From: Dendrobium chrysotoxum
Lineage: Eukaryota; Streptophyta; Magnoliopsida; Asparagales; Orchidaceae
Direction: 5' to 3'
Length of the DNA stretch: 64,000 bases
NCBI GenBank assembly: GCA_019925795.1
Contig: CM034298.1
Span: 51,920,365 to 51,984,364, forward strand
The notes under the pieces were generated by a model. The model had not been told where the DNA came from and did not search any database. It saw nothing but the letters and a program-made list of their open reading frames with translations. Of this stretch, positions 1 to 13,900 are shown in pieces. Both the position numbers and the translations under genes were made by a program. Numbering within the stretch: the stretch's first letter is position 1; each line of letters opens with the position of its first letter.

Positions 1-1299
1 GCTTAACATACATCCTAAATATATCAAATACATTTAAAATGTAAAAGACTCAAATCTGCAAAACATAAAGAGGATTAGGAAGCAGTTTACAAGAAAAGCA
101 AGAAACATTCAGAATTGTCTGGCACTTAAAATGTCAAGCCCTATTTCTATCATAATGCTCATGTCTCCTGGGGGGATTTTAGCAGCGCCTGAGAGCAAAC
201 ATTATTAGATAATCATGACTTTTTTTTACCCCCTCTAGGACATGGCTGCCTGCAGAAAAATAAATATATCTCTATCTTATCCACTTAAGGGTAAATGCCC
301 ACAACTCAGACAATCTAATAGGTAATCACACCACAATATTAATCACATGTGCAGAAAAAGAAAAATATAATCCTAGCATGCCTAGGGGTTGTGCACCTAA
401 GTGTGTGTCGACTGTGTGGTATGTCATACTAAAAATGATGTCTCATTTTATTGAGGAATAGAAGATGTTTAATCTTGATCCATTGGTCATTTCACTTTAA
501 GTTTTTTTGTGACTTAAAGATTTTATTTGGCTTTTAATTATTTCATATTTAGAAGGGTTATGAATAACCCATAAAGTAGTCACTGCTTCTTTAAGGCAAG
601 CTTGCTTCTTTAATTGTTTCATATTTAGGAGGATCATTTCTTTTAATATTTCGATAAGAGAGAAGTGTCTACCTAATAGGATAAGGTAGACATGCCTAAG
701 GGTTTGATTTAGGACTTTGTGAAATTCAACTAATAGAGTAAGATAAATTTCAGTAGATGGATGGCTCCTAAATGACATCTAAAGGTTGTGTTTTATATGT
801 CATAAGTGGAGAGGATTATTTATTTTGTTAAGTGAAGGGGTTACTTAGAGTGTAGGTCTAAGGGATTGGAAAATTCTCCCCAGTTTTTGGAGCTAAGGAG
901 AAAAAAATTTCTTACAACTTAAAGGTTGGAAGAAATGAGAGGAGACATATACTTTTGGCTAAGCTGAGAGAGTTTTCTAGGACTTTTGAGTCCATAGAAA
1001 AGAGAAGTGACTTATAGTTATGGGACTACAAGTCAAGAAGCATTCTTTAAATTTTGTATTCAACGACACATGATCATCTACCTAATTTGGTTTAAGCAAA
1101 TGTTAGAGGGTGATATGATCTTTGTTGATTTTTTCTCAACAAAAGGGTAAAAGCAACCTAGGATTCATGCAAGATTCACGCAAAGAAATATTTGAAGCCT
1201 TAAGGAGGCTCCAAATATCATGCATGAGGGAGATATGCATTTGATAGAGAGCTCCCTAATTTCTTTTAAGAGTGTTGTGGACTCATTTGGAGAGGGGAA
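1..1299. other. AT-rich sequence, nothing recognised
   Basis: No domain, repeat unit or element end was seen. If copy A continues to the left, this lies within its third intron. Confidence 0.5.
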
Positions 1300-2520
1300 A
1301 TATCACGACCCAGTCCGGAGACTCGAATTAACGAGGCGGAAACAGACGGAAGTGGCCTAAGCAAGGATTGAAAGTAAATCCATTGTGGGCTCCGAAAATT
1401 CGGCCCCGGCCTCCGCCCGCTTGTTGCTTTCTTCGGGGGGAGTTTTAACAGAATTAGGTTCTGGGGTAAATTTTGGAAGGCAGATGGATTTGTAGATAAG
1501 ACATTACCCAGAGATTTCGCCCTCATTTTGCGAGGACTTTATGATCTGAGTTCTGGTTTCCTATAGGCGCAAGCCCCTATAGTTAATTACCCCTCCCACT
1601 AACGAGAGAGAACTTTCGATTAAGGCTAGTCGTCAATCAGATACGTAAGGGATACGTGCATCTGGCATATAATAGCAGCATGAGTTTAGAAATTGGAGAG
1701 TTTGGGAATTTGAAAGATTGGAGGATTTGGAAATTAAAAAGGGTTAACATTTAAAATTAGAAATTTCACCATCTTGCACTTAAAGCGGATGGTGGGGGAA
1801 TGGATGATAGACCCGATCAAGATCCCATGGTTCCATCGTCCCGGGCCATCGTGATCCCTGATCTACTTAGTCAGAGGAGGTAGTCGACCCACCTGACAGA
1901 AGGATCCTTGTCGGCAGCCATGGGTTGCTTCGTCCAAGGGTACCTTGTAGACCTGGGGTGAATGTTTGTCTAAGGGGACAAATTTGAATCCACCTTAGCT
2001 AACAGAGGGCTTTGTGCCCTATCGATCATATCCTATTGATTCATATCTCAAGGATTCGATGCCATTGGGGAGCATACGGGCTCTGGCCATAACCATAATA
2101 TAATGGTGCCATTTGACGGCGACCACCTCGTTCAGAGGGCCCCGAGTTATAACAGTTTATCCTGCAGTGCCATTTGGCGGCGAAACTGCCGGTTAGAGGA
2201 CTCGTACCACGTCCTTGACTGGCAGGAGATTATTTGAGAATGGATCCTAGTGATATTCTCGACCAGGCATTAGCTCTTTGTGAGCTGAAGTAAATTTTAA
2301 TTTGTCCACCTCGGCAAACTGTTGCGGAGGGTGGATATGTGTTGCTTTAAGTGATTTAATGGGTTGAATCTCAGTTTTAAATATTTTGGATTTGGGATCA
2401 TTTTGGCCATTTGAGCCACATGCATTTAACTTGGAGCTTGCAACTTTGCAAATCAAAACTTTGTTCTTGGCATCATGTAATGCTCCTCGTGGATTGTTTA
2501 AGTTGATCAATTTGCATGAA
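1300..2520 (+). repeat. Dispersed repeat family, copy 1
   Basis: Shares ordered blocks with 31.68-32.4 kb, 54.72-55.1 kb and, reversed, 61.5-61.8 kb: a short hairpin, AGTTAATTAC, a GAGAGAACT-CGATTAAGG block and GATCAAGATCCCATGG. The start ATCACGACCC...ACTCGAATTAACGAGGCG resembles the LTR-like start at 10150. No coding content. Confidence 0.75.
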
Positions 2521-2984
2521 CCTTCACCATTACTTGTGAATGAATAACCCTAAAGATCACACCAATCATCTTCGATCATTTAAGAGCATGATTGAGATAC
2601 ATTGCTTGTATTCATGGCATGTCATTTTCATTCAATCAATCACTATTTATGAGTGAGTTATATCCCATATTGCGAATCAATTATTATAGTTCAAAGTCCT
2701 CATGTGATGACTTTATAACCAAACATACTTTCTACAATTTTCTCTTTATATGCTCATTAATATCTCCATTTTAATTGAGGTGATCATCACTCATTTGTCA
2801 TTGATTACATCATTCTTATGGTTCATAATTTTCACATTAAAAATGTGCTTAGGTTCAAGTTAAACTTAATGACATTTATTTAGTGTCCATTTGAGTTCAA
2901 GTCAAGCTTGAGTCCAAGTTCTATGTTGTCCAAAATCAAGTCCCTGCTGTCCAAATATTGTTCAAGTCCTTGTCTTTTTCAGAC

Positions 2985-3400
2985 AAAATTTTGGCAGCCT
3001 CCGGCGTCTCCCCCGTTTAGGGGAAACTACGAGAAACTGAGCCTCCCGCCACGCTAGAGAAAAGCGTGTATGGTAGGTGTCGGATGACACCGCGGCCGTA
3101 AAGTCTTCAATCCCACCACACCAGAGAAAGGCGTGTATGGGTCCTCGGGCACCTGTTTCAAAAGAAAAGCAGTTCTTTCCCCGTAGGTGCTTAAGCGCCT
3201 ACGGGTACTTATATTCGTCCCCGCCACGCTAGAGAAAAGCGTGTACAGGGTCTACCCGCCTCGTCGTAGGCGTCGCACCGGGTTCCCTTCCCACCACGCT
3301 AGAGAAAAGCGTGTATGGGCGGTTTGAGATTACCCGCCTCGTCGTAGGCATTGCAACGAATTCCCTCCCACCACGCTAGAGAAAAGCGTGTATGGGTGGT
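2985..3400. repeat. Five-copy hairpin repeat CACGCT-AGAGAAA-AGCGTG
   Basis: CACGCTAGAGAAAAGCGTG is exact at 3050-3068, 3225-3243, 3295-3313 and 3372-3390, with a variant at 3117-3135. Each copy has a 6-bp stem and 7-nt loop and is preceded by CCGCC or CCACC. Copies 3 to 5 are followed by or separated by a CCCGCCTCGTCGTAGGC block. Probably part of an LTR or leader of an unnamed retroelement. Confidence 0.85.
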
Positions 3401-3424
3401 CGTTCGCCGCACTGCAAGCGCTGA

Positions 3425-5520
3425 GGCGAGTTTTCTCAAATTTACAAAATTCTTTCTTTCTCTCTTTTTTTTTTTGAAAATCTTTTCTCTTTTTGTCTCT
3501 TCTCTTTCTTTTTTTTTGACATACATATATACACATATACATTCACATAAACACATTTATATACATATGAACACATGAACATATTCTCTACCCATTTAAC
3601 AAAACGAATAATTGAAAGCAAGTAAATAAGACTAATCAACGATGAAAATAAAAGGAAATGAAATATGAGCCTGCTGTTTTGGGATTTGGGGCTGATTTTG
3701 AAATGGACTGGAAATGGAGTTTAGGTTATTATTTAAAGGGAGAGGTGGGGTTAGGATTTGAAGAGATTGCTGTAGGTTGATTTGGAGTGCGTTAGTGGGC
3801 TGTAAGAAGTATGAGGCTAAAGGGAATAAGATGAGGTGATGTTGCAAATTCCTGTGAGAAAGTTAATGGGGTTGTTTATGAGCTGGATTGGTGATGCAAT
3901 GGACCTTGCAAAGTGTACAGCAGATTAGTTTGAAATGGGCTGCTTTGTGGAGTAAAGGGGCTGCTATTTGGGCTGTTTTGGAGAGCTATTATGGGCCTTG
4001 GAGTGTAGTGAAATGGGCTGCAAAGTGGGGTTTGGTCTTTAAAGGGTGAGTGGAGGTGTAGATTTTGACCATCATGTTTGCTGACTGGGAGTTGTAAAGT
4101 TGCTTGGTGGGCTTTGTAGTTGGGTTGATTTGGAAGCATACGGGTTGTTTAGTGGGTTTTGTTGTGAATAGAGTAAAGAGAGCTGCTTGGGATGTCAGGC
4201 TTTGGTTCTATTGTAAATGGGCTGCTGTTAATATGAGGATTTGCTGTTAACGGAGAAGGTAGGAGAGCTGTTGCTTGGGTGTGAAATGGGCTGAGCTTCT
4301 CTTCTCCACTTTTATTTTAGTGTGTGGCTGAGAGGTTAAGTTAAGTTTTGGGCTTCGTTTGAGTGGATTTGGACTGAATGAAATGAAATGGGTTGCTGTT
4401 TTGTAAGGCTTCAATGAAGGGCAGCAAAGTGATAAAGTTCTCTCTTTTATTTTGATATTTTTCTTTTTAACGGTGGCGGAAACCATTAATAATGCTGACC
4501 CCTATTGATTAACAATAATGGGGTGCGTGCACATATATGAAATGAAATCAACAAAACAACAAAAAGAAAAGGTGACAAGGTTAATAGTACAGGCATAAAA
4601 ATAAAACAACAAAATATTATAAAAAAAAGAATAAGGGAGCTGCTGCGAATCTTCACATATAATAAGAATGGTATGATGGCTTTCACGTGGGAAAAGTGGC
4701 TGGATAGGGCCCAAGAAACAGGAAACCGGACAGCTCTTCACGTAAACTTACAGCTGGCTTTGAAGGCTTTAACTGAAATATGAGAGGCTTAATAGAAGAA
4801 CTCAGCTCGTGTCCTGAGGCTCAGGGAAGGAAGAAAGTTGTGGATTATGGTAGTGAAGCAAGGAGAAGGAGGCGGCGTCCAGCTGTGAGATGGGAAGGAG
4901 CTTGTAAGTGGCGAAGTGGCGGGGCAGGAAGAATGTAAGTTTGGCGAGTTGGGAGAAGACCCAGCTACAGGCGAATGAGGCGTTTTGTATGTGTAGGAGA
5001 CGAAGGGCAAAGAGAACGGGTTTGTGAAGAGAAGTTCTTTTGAGTGCTCTCTAACGTAGGTCGGTCTGACCTAAACGGAGCACTAAATCTGCGTTTTGAG
5101 TGATGCGCTTTAGACTGCATTCCTGGACCTGCATTACTGCAGACTGCGCGACTGTGCTTTTGACTGCACTTCACCTGCGCACCTGCAACTGCGCTTTACC
5201 TGACTTTAACTTTAAGTGACGTGTCAATATCCGGACCTATAGGTCAGGTGACCGACCTAATAATTTTCCTAACGGAGCCTAAAGACTTCGTATATCTTTG
5301 GTTTTAACGACAGAGCATTACATTCAAAAGAGACGAAGGCCAGCTGCCATACGGACAGATTGACATGGGATTTTGACTAAACAAGCTAACCTCCTTAAGG
5401 CATTTAATTCCCCATATGATTTCTTTCTCTGTTTGGCTCCTGAGCTTTGCTAAATTGTTTTAAATTAAATAACTATATCAGTGCTATGTCACCATGCAAT
5501 AATTCAAAAGGACATAAGCG
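3425..5520. other. LTR- or leader-like DNA, G/T- and A-rich
   Basis: Repeated GGGCTGCT/TGGGCTGC blocks (3660-4260), a 12-bp palindrome GACCTATAGGTC at 5234-5245 and CTGCGC/CTGCAC repeats (5110-5200). Open frames here are Pro/Ser-rich shadows. No protein domain. Confidence 0.45.
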
Positions 5521-5529
5521 CTTTAATCA

Positions 5530-6600
5530 TGCCCAAAATTGCTTCAATTTGAGTGCCATCTTCTCGATTTACGTGCCGACTGTTTCTTTTAACGTGTCAA
5601 ATTCACCGAATATCAGAATTAGACAAATTAATAGTGCATGTAAGGTATTACCGACGTTTCGGTCGCAATGACGCAGTCCGTTTCGCGCTCGGATATCATT
5701 TGGGTAGCGCCAAGGCTAAATTTTCTCGAAATCCGTGCCACCAATTTGGATGATCCAATTTGAACATATGAAATGTAGTTTTCAAGTATTTGTGATATTC
5801 CGATCGCAATGGAGAAATCCGTTTCACGATCGAACTTTGTTTGGGCACAAATTTATGTATTTTTATATGGGGATTACCTCGATTTGCGTGCACCACCTTA
5901 ACTGAACAAATTGATAGTGCATTTAGGGTATTGACGGCGATCTGGACGCACTGGCGAAGTCCGTTTGTCGATCCGACGTCATGTGGGTAGCGCCGAGTAA
6001 CATTCGTGTTTTGTCTCGAAATTCGTGCCACCAATCTAGATGATCCAAAATGTAGTTCCTGAGTATTTGTAATGTTTTGAATGCAATGACAAGGTCCGTT
6101 TTGCAATTGGACTTCGTTTGGGCAATGTCGATGCCTTTTTTCCTCGATAAGCGTGTTGTCTCGGGATTCGTGCCACCAATTCGGATGACCCAAATTGAAC
6201 ATAGAAAATATAATTTTTGAGTATTTGCGATATTCCGATCGCAATGGCGAAATCCGTTTCGCGACCGGACATCATTTGGACAGCGGCGAGGCTAATTTTT
6301 TTCAAAATCCAAGCCACCAACCCGGAAGATCCAATTTGAACATAGAAAATGTAGTTTTTTAAGTATTTGCGATATTCCGGTCGCAATGGTGATATCCGTT
6401 TCGCAAAAGGACATCATTTGATCAGCGTTGCGTTTTAATTTCGGGTGTCGGTCGTCCCTTTTGACCGATCTCATCCGATTCGTTTGCGATGGGTCTCGAC
6501 CTAGCAGAATTTGATGTTATGATCGCAACGGCGCTGTCCGTTTGGCAATCAGAGGTCATTTAACCCTTCAAGTGATGTGTCGGACCAACCCGCGCACTAC
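5530..6600. repeat. ~141-bp degenerate tandem repeat, about seven units
   Basis: The anchor TCCGTTT preceded by CGCAATG-like sequence recurs at 5677, 5818, 5960, 6095, 6253, 6395 and 6537 (spacings 141, 142, 135, 158, 142, 142). Units share GTGCCACCAAT, GATCCAATTTGAACATA and GTATTTGCGATATTCCG. Open frames here only read the repeat and are not genes. Confidence 0.88.
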
Positions 6601-6609
6601 TTGATTCAT

Positions 6610-7690
6610 CATTTTTGTCCTTTTATCCGTGGTTTGAGTTGTGGGGGTCAACATCCATAAAAACATATTTTGGTATTGAAAGCATGGTTAATTAAGCATT
6701 TTTTGCTTTAGGTAGTATATCCTTTTCTTAGAAAATATTTAAATATTTTTTGTATTTAAACAGATTTATTTGGCAAGATTTAAGTGTCTTTTTTTAGGTA
6801 TATAAGGCCCTAAGTTTAAGATGGAACCAATGAATTGTTTTTTAGATTGATATCCAATAGATCAAGCTGTCACCTATGACCCTTTTGTCACTTCCTCACG
6901 TGACACTCTTTCTCTGACACATCTTTTTATCTTATCTTCTCTCTTCTTCTCTAGCTAATCTCCAAATCATTTTTAGTCGCAACCATTAGACAATCTCCTT
7001 TTTCTTTATATAGCACTCGGATCTCTCTCTTTTTCTCTGAGACTATCAAAGCTATCCCTCTCCTTCATTGTTTTCCTCTTCTTTGCTTCTACCTCAAGCC
7101 CTTCTTATTTGACCTCCTGCCCAAACCAAAAAACACACCTCCTTCTATTTTTTCCCTATTTATGTTCTTGTTCTCAATAACAATTTTAAAATATTTTTCG
7201 GTCTTGCATATATTCTTAACTATAATACAATTAATAAGAAATCAAGAACCCCTTGATTTCCATCTCTATATATATACACACCCTATGCTTCTTAGTTTTG
7301 CCACTTGCAACCAACTGGCACTTGAGTTCATTCAATGCAGCCAATCTTGCAAGTGATGTACAAAGTTTTACTTTTATGTTTTCAATATTTATAAAACTCA
7401 AATAGGATGCCAAAAGCACTTTTCAATTTAATCAGTTAGAAAAAATTCAAAAACTAATACTGCATGTGCATGTTCATTCAAGAGAATGAAGAGAAAGAAG
7501 ACTTTGGATTTGTATCTTGCCACCCTAGTCGCATTATAAATATGAAATTTAAACTTTCCATTTTCAAATAAAATTTATTTCTACTCCATACAAAGCACTT
7601 TCTGATGGTAGATAAGACATTTTCTTTGGTAAAAGCAGTAAGAAAACTTTACCAATCATAACATTTTTTTAGTCAAAAGCCTATAAACGC
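6610..7690. other. Intron 3 sequence of copy A, AT- then CT-rich
   Basis: A TATATAAGG sequence at 6800-6808 and a pyrimidine-rich run (6890-7140) could be an LTR promoter and leader. No coding domain and no further DHD/SDH exon was found. Confidence 0.4.
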
Positions 7691-7711
7691 CCAAAATATC
7701 ATTTTACTCAC

Positions 7712-7930
7712 CTGGCAATGCACCATCACTTCAAACATACGTGCAACATCAACAATGTCCACAGCAGTTGTTGCAATCTTCACAATATCAGCTCCAACAG
7801 CTTGAATCCTAGCTACAAGGTTACCAAGATCCTCAGTTGATGGTGTGCTCTGATAGTTATGAGAAGAAACAATTAGCTTAGTTCTATCTTGTCTTTTTCT
7901 TGATAAATAGTCCAGAAATTCCTGAGCAAC
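7712..7930 (-). CDS. DHD/SDH: DHD/SDH copy A exon 3
   Basis: 219 bp, exactly 73 codons, phase 0 at both ends. The acceptor is TTGCAG|GTTGCTC and the donor is the consensus CAG|GTGAGT. It begins VAQEFLDYL and contains KLIVSSHNYQSTP, with the catalytic His, and VGADIVKIATTA, with the Schiff-base Lys. It ends MVHCQ, where the family continues with VPxIGLVMG. That continuation is not found in the 7.7 kb to its left within the window. Confidence 0.92.
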
Positions 7931-10900
7931 CTGCAAGAAAGAAACACTTCAAACGTTGAAAAACTATGTTAAACAAAGTGGCCTAGTTAACAAATTGCAG
8001 GCGTTAAGCGGAGGCCTGCTGTCTGAAAAATCTTATTTTTTAGCTCAATAGTAGTAAATAATAGTTCTAGTCTGTGTGGAAGAAACAGGAATTTGTAATA
8101 AGAAATTCAAATGGATCTAACATCAATGACCTCGATATGAGGCTAAAAGACAATTGACATTTTGTGAAAAAGAAAAACACTTAACGGATCAACCAATTTT
8201 CTAAATAGAATTTGGGTTCCAGCTAGAAATATAATCAAACAAAACATATTTCCTTAAGAATTTTGTTAAAGAGAACAAAAAACTTATTTCCAAAAAGAGA
8301 AATGGTTTGTAAGCAGGACAGTGGCAACAATAACAACATCAAGTCTTTATCCCACTATGTGGAGTCGGCTACATGAAACTTTTTTCTCCATTGTGTCGTG
8401 TTAAGAGTCAAATATGCATTTAAATCTAATAAAATGGACATTTCTACTAATCTATAACCAAATCTTTTTAGGTCTACCTTTACATCTCTTAACATAGGTC
8501 AAGTCTAACGGAAGGCCGAAGTTTTTTTTTTTTTTTTTTGTCCAAATCATCTAAGGAGACTCCCTTTAATCTTACCTGCCACTAGAGCTACTCCAATTTT
8601 TCCACGTATATACTCGATTCGCATTCTGTCCCTAAGAGTGAAGCCACTCATCCATCAGAACATCCTCATCTCTGCAACACTTAATTCCATGCCTCTCTTT
8701 CAATGGCATACATTCTGCGCCAAAAAGCATTGCATGTCTCACTACCATCTTATAGAATTTTCTCTTAAGTTTGTGTGGGACTTTTCTATCTCACAACAGG
8801 CACGATGCATTCCTCCACTTCAATCATTCAACTTGAATTCTACTAATAATATCCCCACCCATTTCACCATCACTTTGAACAATAGAACATAGATATATAA
8901 CGTGTGTACTCTATTAATGACTTGATCGCCCAAAGTTACAATCATCCCACTAGATCTATTACTACTAAAATTATACTCCATGTATTCGGTTTTAGATCTA
9001 GTCAAACAAAAACCTTTTGACTCTAAGGTTAACCTCCATAATTCAAGTTTTCCTTCAACTCCCTCTATAGTCTCCCTCTCCAGTCTTATCAACAAGAAGA
9101 ATATCATCTGCAAAAGGCATACACCAGGGTACATCCTCTAGCAAATGTCTAGTAAGAACATCCAAGACTAAAGCAAAAAGATATGGGCTAGAAGCTGATC
9201 CTTAATGTAATCCAACTAAAATAGGAAAATAATTCGTCAAACCATCTTGTGTTTGAAAAAGCAGGATAGTGGCAGGGAAGAGAAAAATTTTCAGTGACAT
9301 GCAAGCCTGACATTGATTATGGTGCATATACTTGCCAAATCCCTCATTGATAATACAAATGTGAATTCCTAATAGAAATATTGTTCTTGGACATGTTTAA
9401 ATACTATTTAACAGTGCATAGGTTCAGATCAAAATGTGTGGATCCTTCATCTCGATGTGAGGCCATTACAAGCAAGAAATAGAGCATAATTCTTTACACA
9501 TTAGAAACAACGAAAGTGAGATCAAAGTTCCAAAATTATAGCAATGTAGAAAAAAATATGCTCGTCATTCTTCTGCTTCTCGATTTCAATGTTGTACTAT
9601 GTTCTGTCAATTTCCATGTCCTTTTAAGAAATTACTATTCTAACAATATCATAGAGATTTAAAGATAAATATTACAAACGAATTAGCCCAGAAATATTAA
9701 ATAGATCCAAGTGTTGGCAATAACAAAATTCTTGATAACTAAGTTGGGTGTGATGGAAAAAAGAACATTAAGATGGATGTATAAAAAATTTTAGAAGTAT
9801 AATTAAGGAAAGATTATATTAGAGGAGAGATTTAAGTCACATATATTGATCAAAGAAGCTCTCAAAAATATATGCATAGATAATCTTGGAATGATTGATC
9901 TGAATATATGAATTAAGTGGAAACTAAATTGCAAAGATGCAAATTTTAAATTCCAAATAAAGAGAGGTGACTAGGAGAGAGGAAATAGAAAATGAATTGT
10001 AGAGAATTAAGGGAACTAAAATAAATTCTCTCCACAAAATTTACCTGCTTAGGCTAAGAGTCAATAACCTTGTAGGAAAGAATCTAAAAGCGTGTAAGTT
10101 ACTTTTGAGGGATGGTTCTATCTTCTAATTTCATTTGAATTTAGATATATGTCACGACCCGGCCCGGATACTCGAATTAACGAGGCGGGAACTAAGGTCG
10201 GACGGTAGGATCTAAACAATTCAAAATATAATAACATAAACAGTAAATTCTCCTTTAATCAACGGAAGAGTCACTAACTAAAAGTCTTCAAATACTTTAA
10301 TTTTATTTCAGATCACAATTTACCTGTTTTCAGATGCACGTCGTCTTCTATAGACGAACTCTTCTCTTTCTCCCATTTTCTAATTCTGAAGACTTACCTG
10401 AAATATTTAAATTCATTGTTTGAGTTCACTAAGTAAACTCAGTGGGTATCTGTTAAACAAATTCTCATGCATAAAAGACATTATATATTAACATTACTAT
10501 CATTTCATTTCTTCATTTCATTTGGCATAAAATATAATTCCTTTCTTTAATTCGTTCATTTCTTCATACAGACTTTATCATCATTCCTTATAGCTTTTAT
10601 ATTTAACTATTATTCATTTTCCCATTTCTTTTATACAGGAGCACCGTCAAAATGTACCAGAGGTACATCCATTTCCATTTCCATTTCCTTTTCCTTATAT
10701 CATAACCTTTTCCCCTTTTATTTTTATCGTGCACGGGTACATTGTTTCCCCAGCCAGTACCATACGGGGGTGACTCCTGTAATTTGCATGCATATCCTTT
10801 TCCCTTTTATCTTTCATCAGTTATACTTTTATTTAATATATAATTTGTATTTGTATATTTCAATTAGGAGATATAGATTTAATGTTATCATATCAATCTT

Positions 10901-13900
10901 CTCCTGAGTCATCTCTTACTTTAACATGAAAAGTGATTGCAGTAAATACTTTAACATTTAACATGAATGCAGTAAATAAAAAGTTCAATAAGAAGATCTA
11001 TATACAATGATTTGATTTACCCACTTTATTATACTCTTCCAATATTCGTCTAGTTTTAAGAGTCTTCGTCCAGTTTTGAAAGCCTTTTACTGTTCACAAG
11101 GATAGAACAATGTAAATAACGTTAATTAAATAATTCTCATTGTTTCAATAACAAGAAGCATTTGATTTCTTTCAACAAAACTTACCTCACAAGCCTTCCT
11201 TTCTTTTCTCACAAAACTTTCTTCCTCCACCGTCTAACAATTTCTATATCACTTGATTTAAAATACACTTCTCATTAAGCAAAAGAAATCATAAATAAAA
11301 CATACGATCTCAACTAATTGCGTACCTTTTCATAAGAAGAAATACCACCGTTCAATTCTTTCTTCTCTTTCTCTCTCAAATTCTTCCCCTTTTCTTTCAA
11401 ATTGCTCTTTCTTCCTTTACTAAAATATTATTCACTTTAATTTAAGGAATCGACGAAATTTATAAGAAAAATTGGAAAGAAATTCCAACAAACCTTCTTC
11501 CCTCTTTCCCTCAATCGTTTCTCTCGTTCTTTGTAATTTCTCCCAATTTAGCACTTCGTTAATGATAGGAATGAAAAGGAATGGTTAATTCTTATCCTAG
11601 AAGAAAATTGTTTGGAAAAAAAACGGAAAACGAAACGTACCTCGCTCTCGTGCGAAGTCCTCCGTCCGCCCCTTCCTCTGTTTCACGATCTGTAGTAACG
11701 ACCCTGCGTGGGTCGCGTCTAATATTAGGGGCTGGCCGGTTCGGTTGAACCGGCCCAGCCGAACCGGATATCACAATATATTTCTAGATATTTTCTAGAT
11801 CTCTGTACATAGAGATCAAGCTTATAAGCATAATTCAAAATTGGACAGAAAGAAATCTTAATTCCTACATCCAATACTTCTTTTCCTCCAAATACCCACC
11901 GACTTACTTGTCCCTCTCACTGTTTCAACTGTCCAGTCACGGTAATAGCTGTCTCCTGTAAGAAGAGACAAACAGAGAGGACCGGAAAACCAGAGAGGAA
12001 GAAATAATGACTATTATGTATCAACAGAGCTACAGATAAGGAGTATAAATAAGAAGTACAATGGCAGACTAGTAAATATAGAAGGTAACAAGGACGTTTT
12101 GCTAACAGCCTCCCTCAAATTAATCATTCGAGGATCGAATGGTTAATTTGCTGCGAAGGTCAGTAAAACGAGTTGTAGAGGAGGGCTTAGTGAGAATGTC
12201 TGCGATCTGAGCCTTTGAGGGAATGTGAGAGAGTGCGATGGCACTGGAGCCGATGTGTTGTCGGATGAAGTGGTAGTCAATCTCAATATGCTTGGTTCTG
12301 GCATGGAAAACCGGATTCTTGGCGAGAGCGATGGCCGAAATGTTGTCACAATGAATAGTGGTTGGAGTAGATTGCAGGAGGTTCAGTTCAGCAGCGAGGC
12401 GACGAAGCCAGAGAACGTCGGATGTGGCCGCTGATAGGGACCTGTATTCTGCTTCCGTAGAGGATTTAGCTACCGTCACTTGCTTCTTGACAGACCACGA
12501 GATGAGATTGGGGCCCAAGAAGGTGCAGAAGCCAGAAATGGATTTCCGGTTGGAAGCATCGGAAGCCCAGTCCGCGTCCGTGTAGGAGCTGAGTGTTAGT
12601 TCGCCGGTTGTGATGGGTAAGCCGTAGGTGAGAGTGCCTTTCAGATACCAAAGAATTCGTTTGAGAGCTTGATAGTCTTGGATGGTTGGTTGTTGCATGT
12701 GTTGACATACAAAGTTCGTTGCAAAGGCGATGTCCGGACGAGTGATCGAGAGATATTGTAGAGAGCCCGCCAATTTCCGGTATTGAGTGGGATCGTGGAA
12801 TGGCTGATTATTGCACTGTTTGTGATTGGAGCTGGGAGTGATAGGGGTCGGTGCAGCCTTGCAATCATCAAAGCCAGCATCGTGAAGGAGTCTCATTGCG
12901 TAATGTTGCTGTGTGAGGAAATAACCGGTTGGACGCTTGAGCACCTGTATGCCTAGAAATAGGGAAATCTGCCCAAGCTGTTTGAGAGCGAAGTGGGAGT
13001 TGATTTGCTGAAGAAGAGTCTTGATGGCTTGCGAATTGTTTCATGTTACCAATATGTCATCGACGTAAATAAGTACATAGGTTTGAATATGCTTTTGATT
13101 AAAAATAAGTAAGAAGGGATCAGAACGACTAAACCCGAAGCCTTTGGATTGGAGAAAGCTGGTGAGTTTTTGAAACCATTGATGGGGTGCTTGTTTTAGA
13201 CCATAGAGTGATTTATGGAGTTTGCAGACTGAGTTGGGTTGTTGCGGGTCCACGAAGCCTGGTGGTTGTCGCATGTAGATGTCATCAGGAAGGTCTCCGT
13301 GTAAGAAGGCGTTCGAGACATCAAGTTGGAGCATTTCCCATTGCCGTTGAAGGGCGAGGGTGAGTAAAATACGGATGGTGGGCATTTTAGCAACAGGACT
13401 GAAGGTTTCGCTGTAGTTTACTCCGAGAATTTGATCGTAGCCGAGAGCGACGAGACGAGCTTTATAGCGATCCACTTGGCCTGAGGGAAGAAGCTTTGTT
13501 TTATAGGTCCACTTACAGCCGAGTATATGTTTGTTGGTAGGAGCAGGAACAAGCGACCAGGTGCGTTTCTTTTGGAGAGCATTGTATTCGTCAAGCATTG
13601 CGGTGCGCCAGTGAGTCAGTTTTGCTGCTTGATTGTAAGAGAGAGGGGTGGGAGGGGGTTTGGTAGTGCTAAGAAGAGTGAAGAGTTGTCTTGGTTTGGT
13701 GATACCAGACTTAGATCGCGTTTGCATAAGGTGGGGAGGAATTGGTTGAGGGGGATTATGTTGAATTGGAGCTGATGTGGGGCGGGTAGGAGGAGAGGCA
13801 GTAGCTGGAGGAGTGATATGGGAATCTGGATGAATCGCAGGACTTGCAGGTTGAGTGATAGCTTGGGTGTCCGTTGAGTAGGAAGTGGATGTGGTTGGAA

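Noticed and set aside
2985..3400. Regular short palindromic repeats that could suggest a CRISPR array
   Set aside because: Spacing is irregular (67, 108, 70 and 77 bp), one copy is degenerate, there are no cas genes, and the context is a plant genome.
5696..6474. Open frames of 182, 116 and 60 codons on the minus strand
   Set aside because: They translate the 141-bp tandem repeat; similar peptides recur because the DNA repeats.
1..7690. Search for exon 4 of copy A (family block VPxIGLVMGERG)
   Set aside because: No matching minus-strand translation was seen, so it is presumed to lie left of the window.
12225..13775. Plus-strand frames across the Copia element
   Set aside because: Shadows of the minus-strand pol gene.
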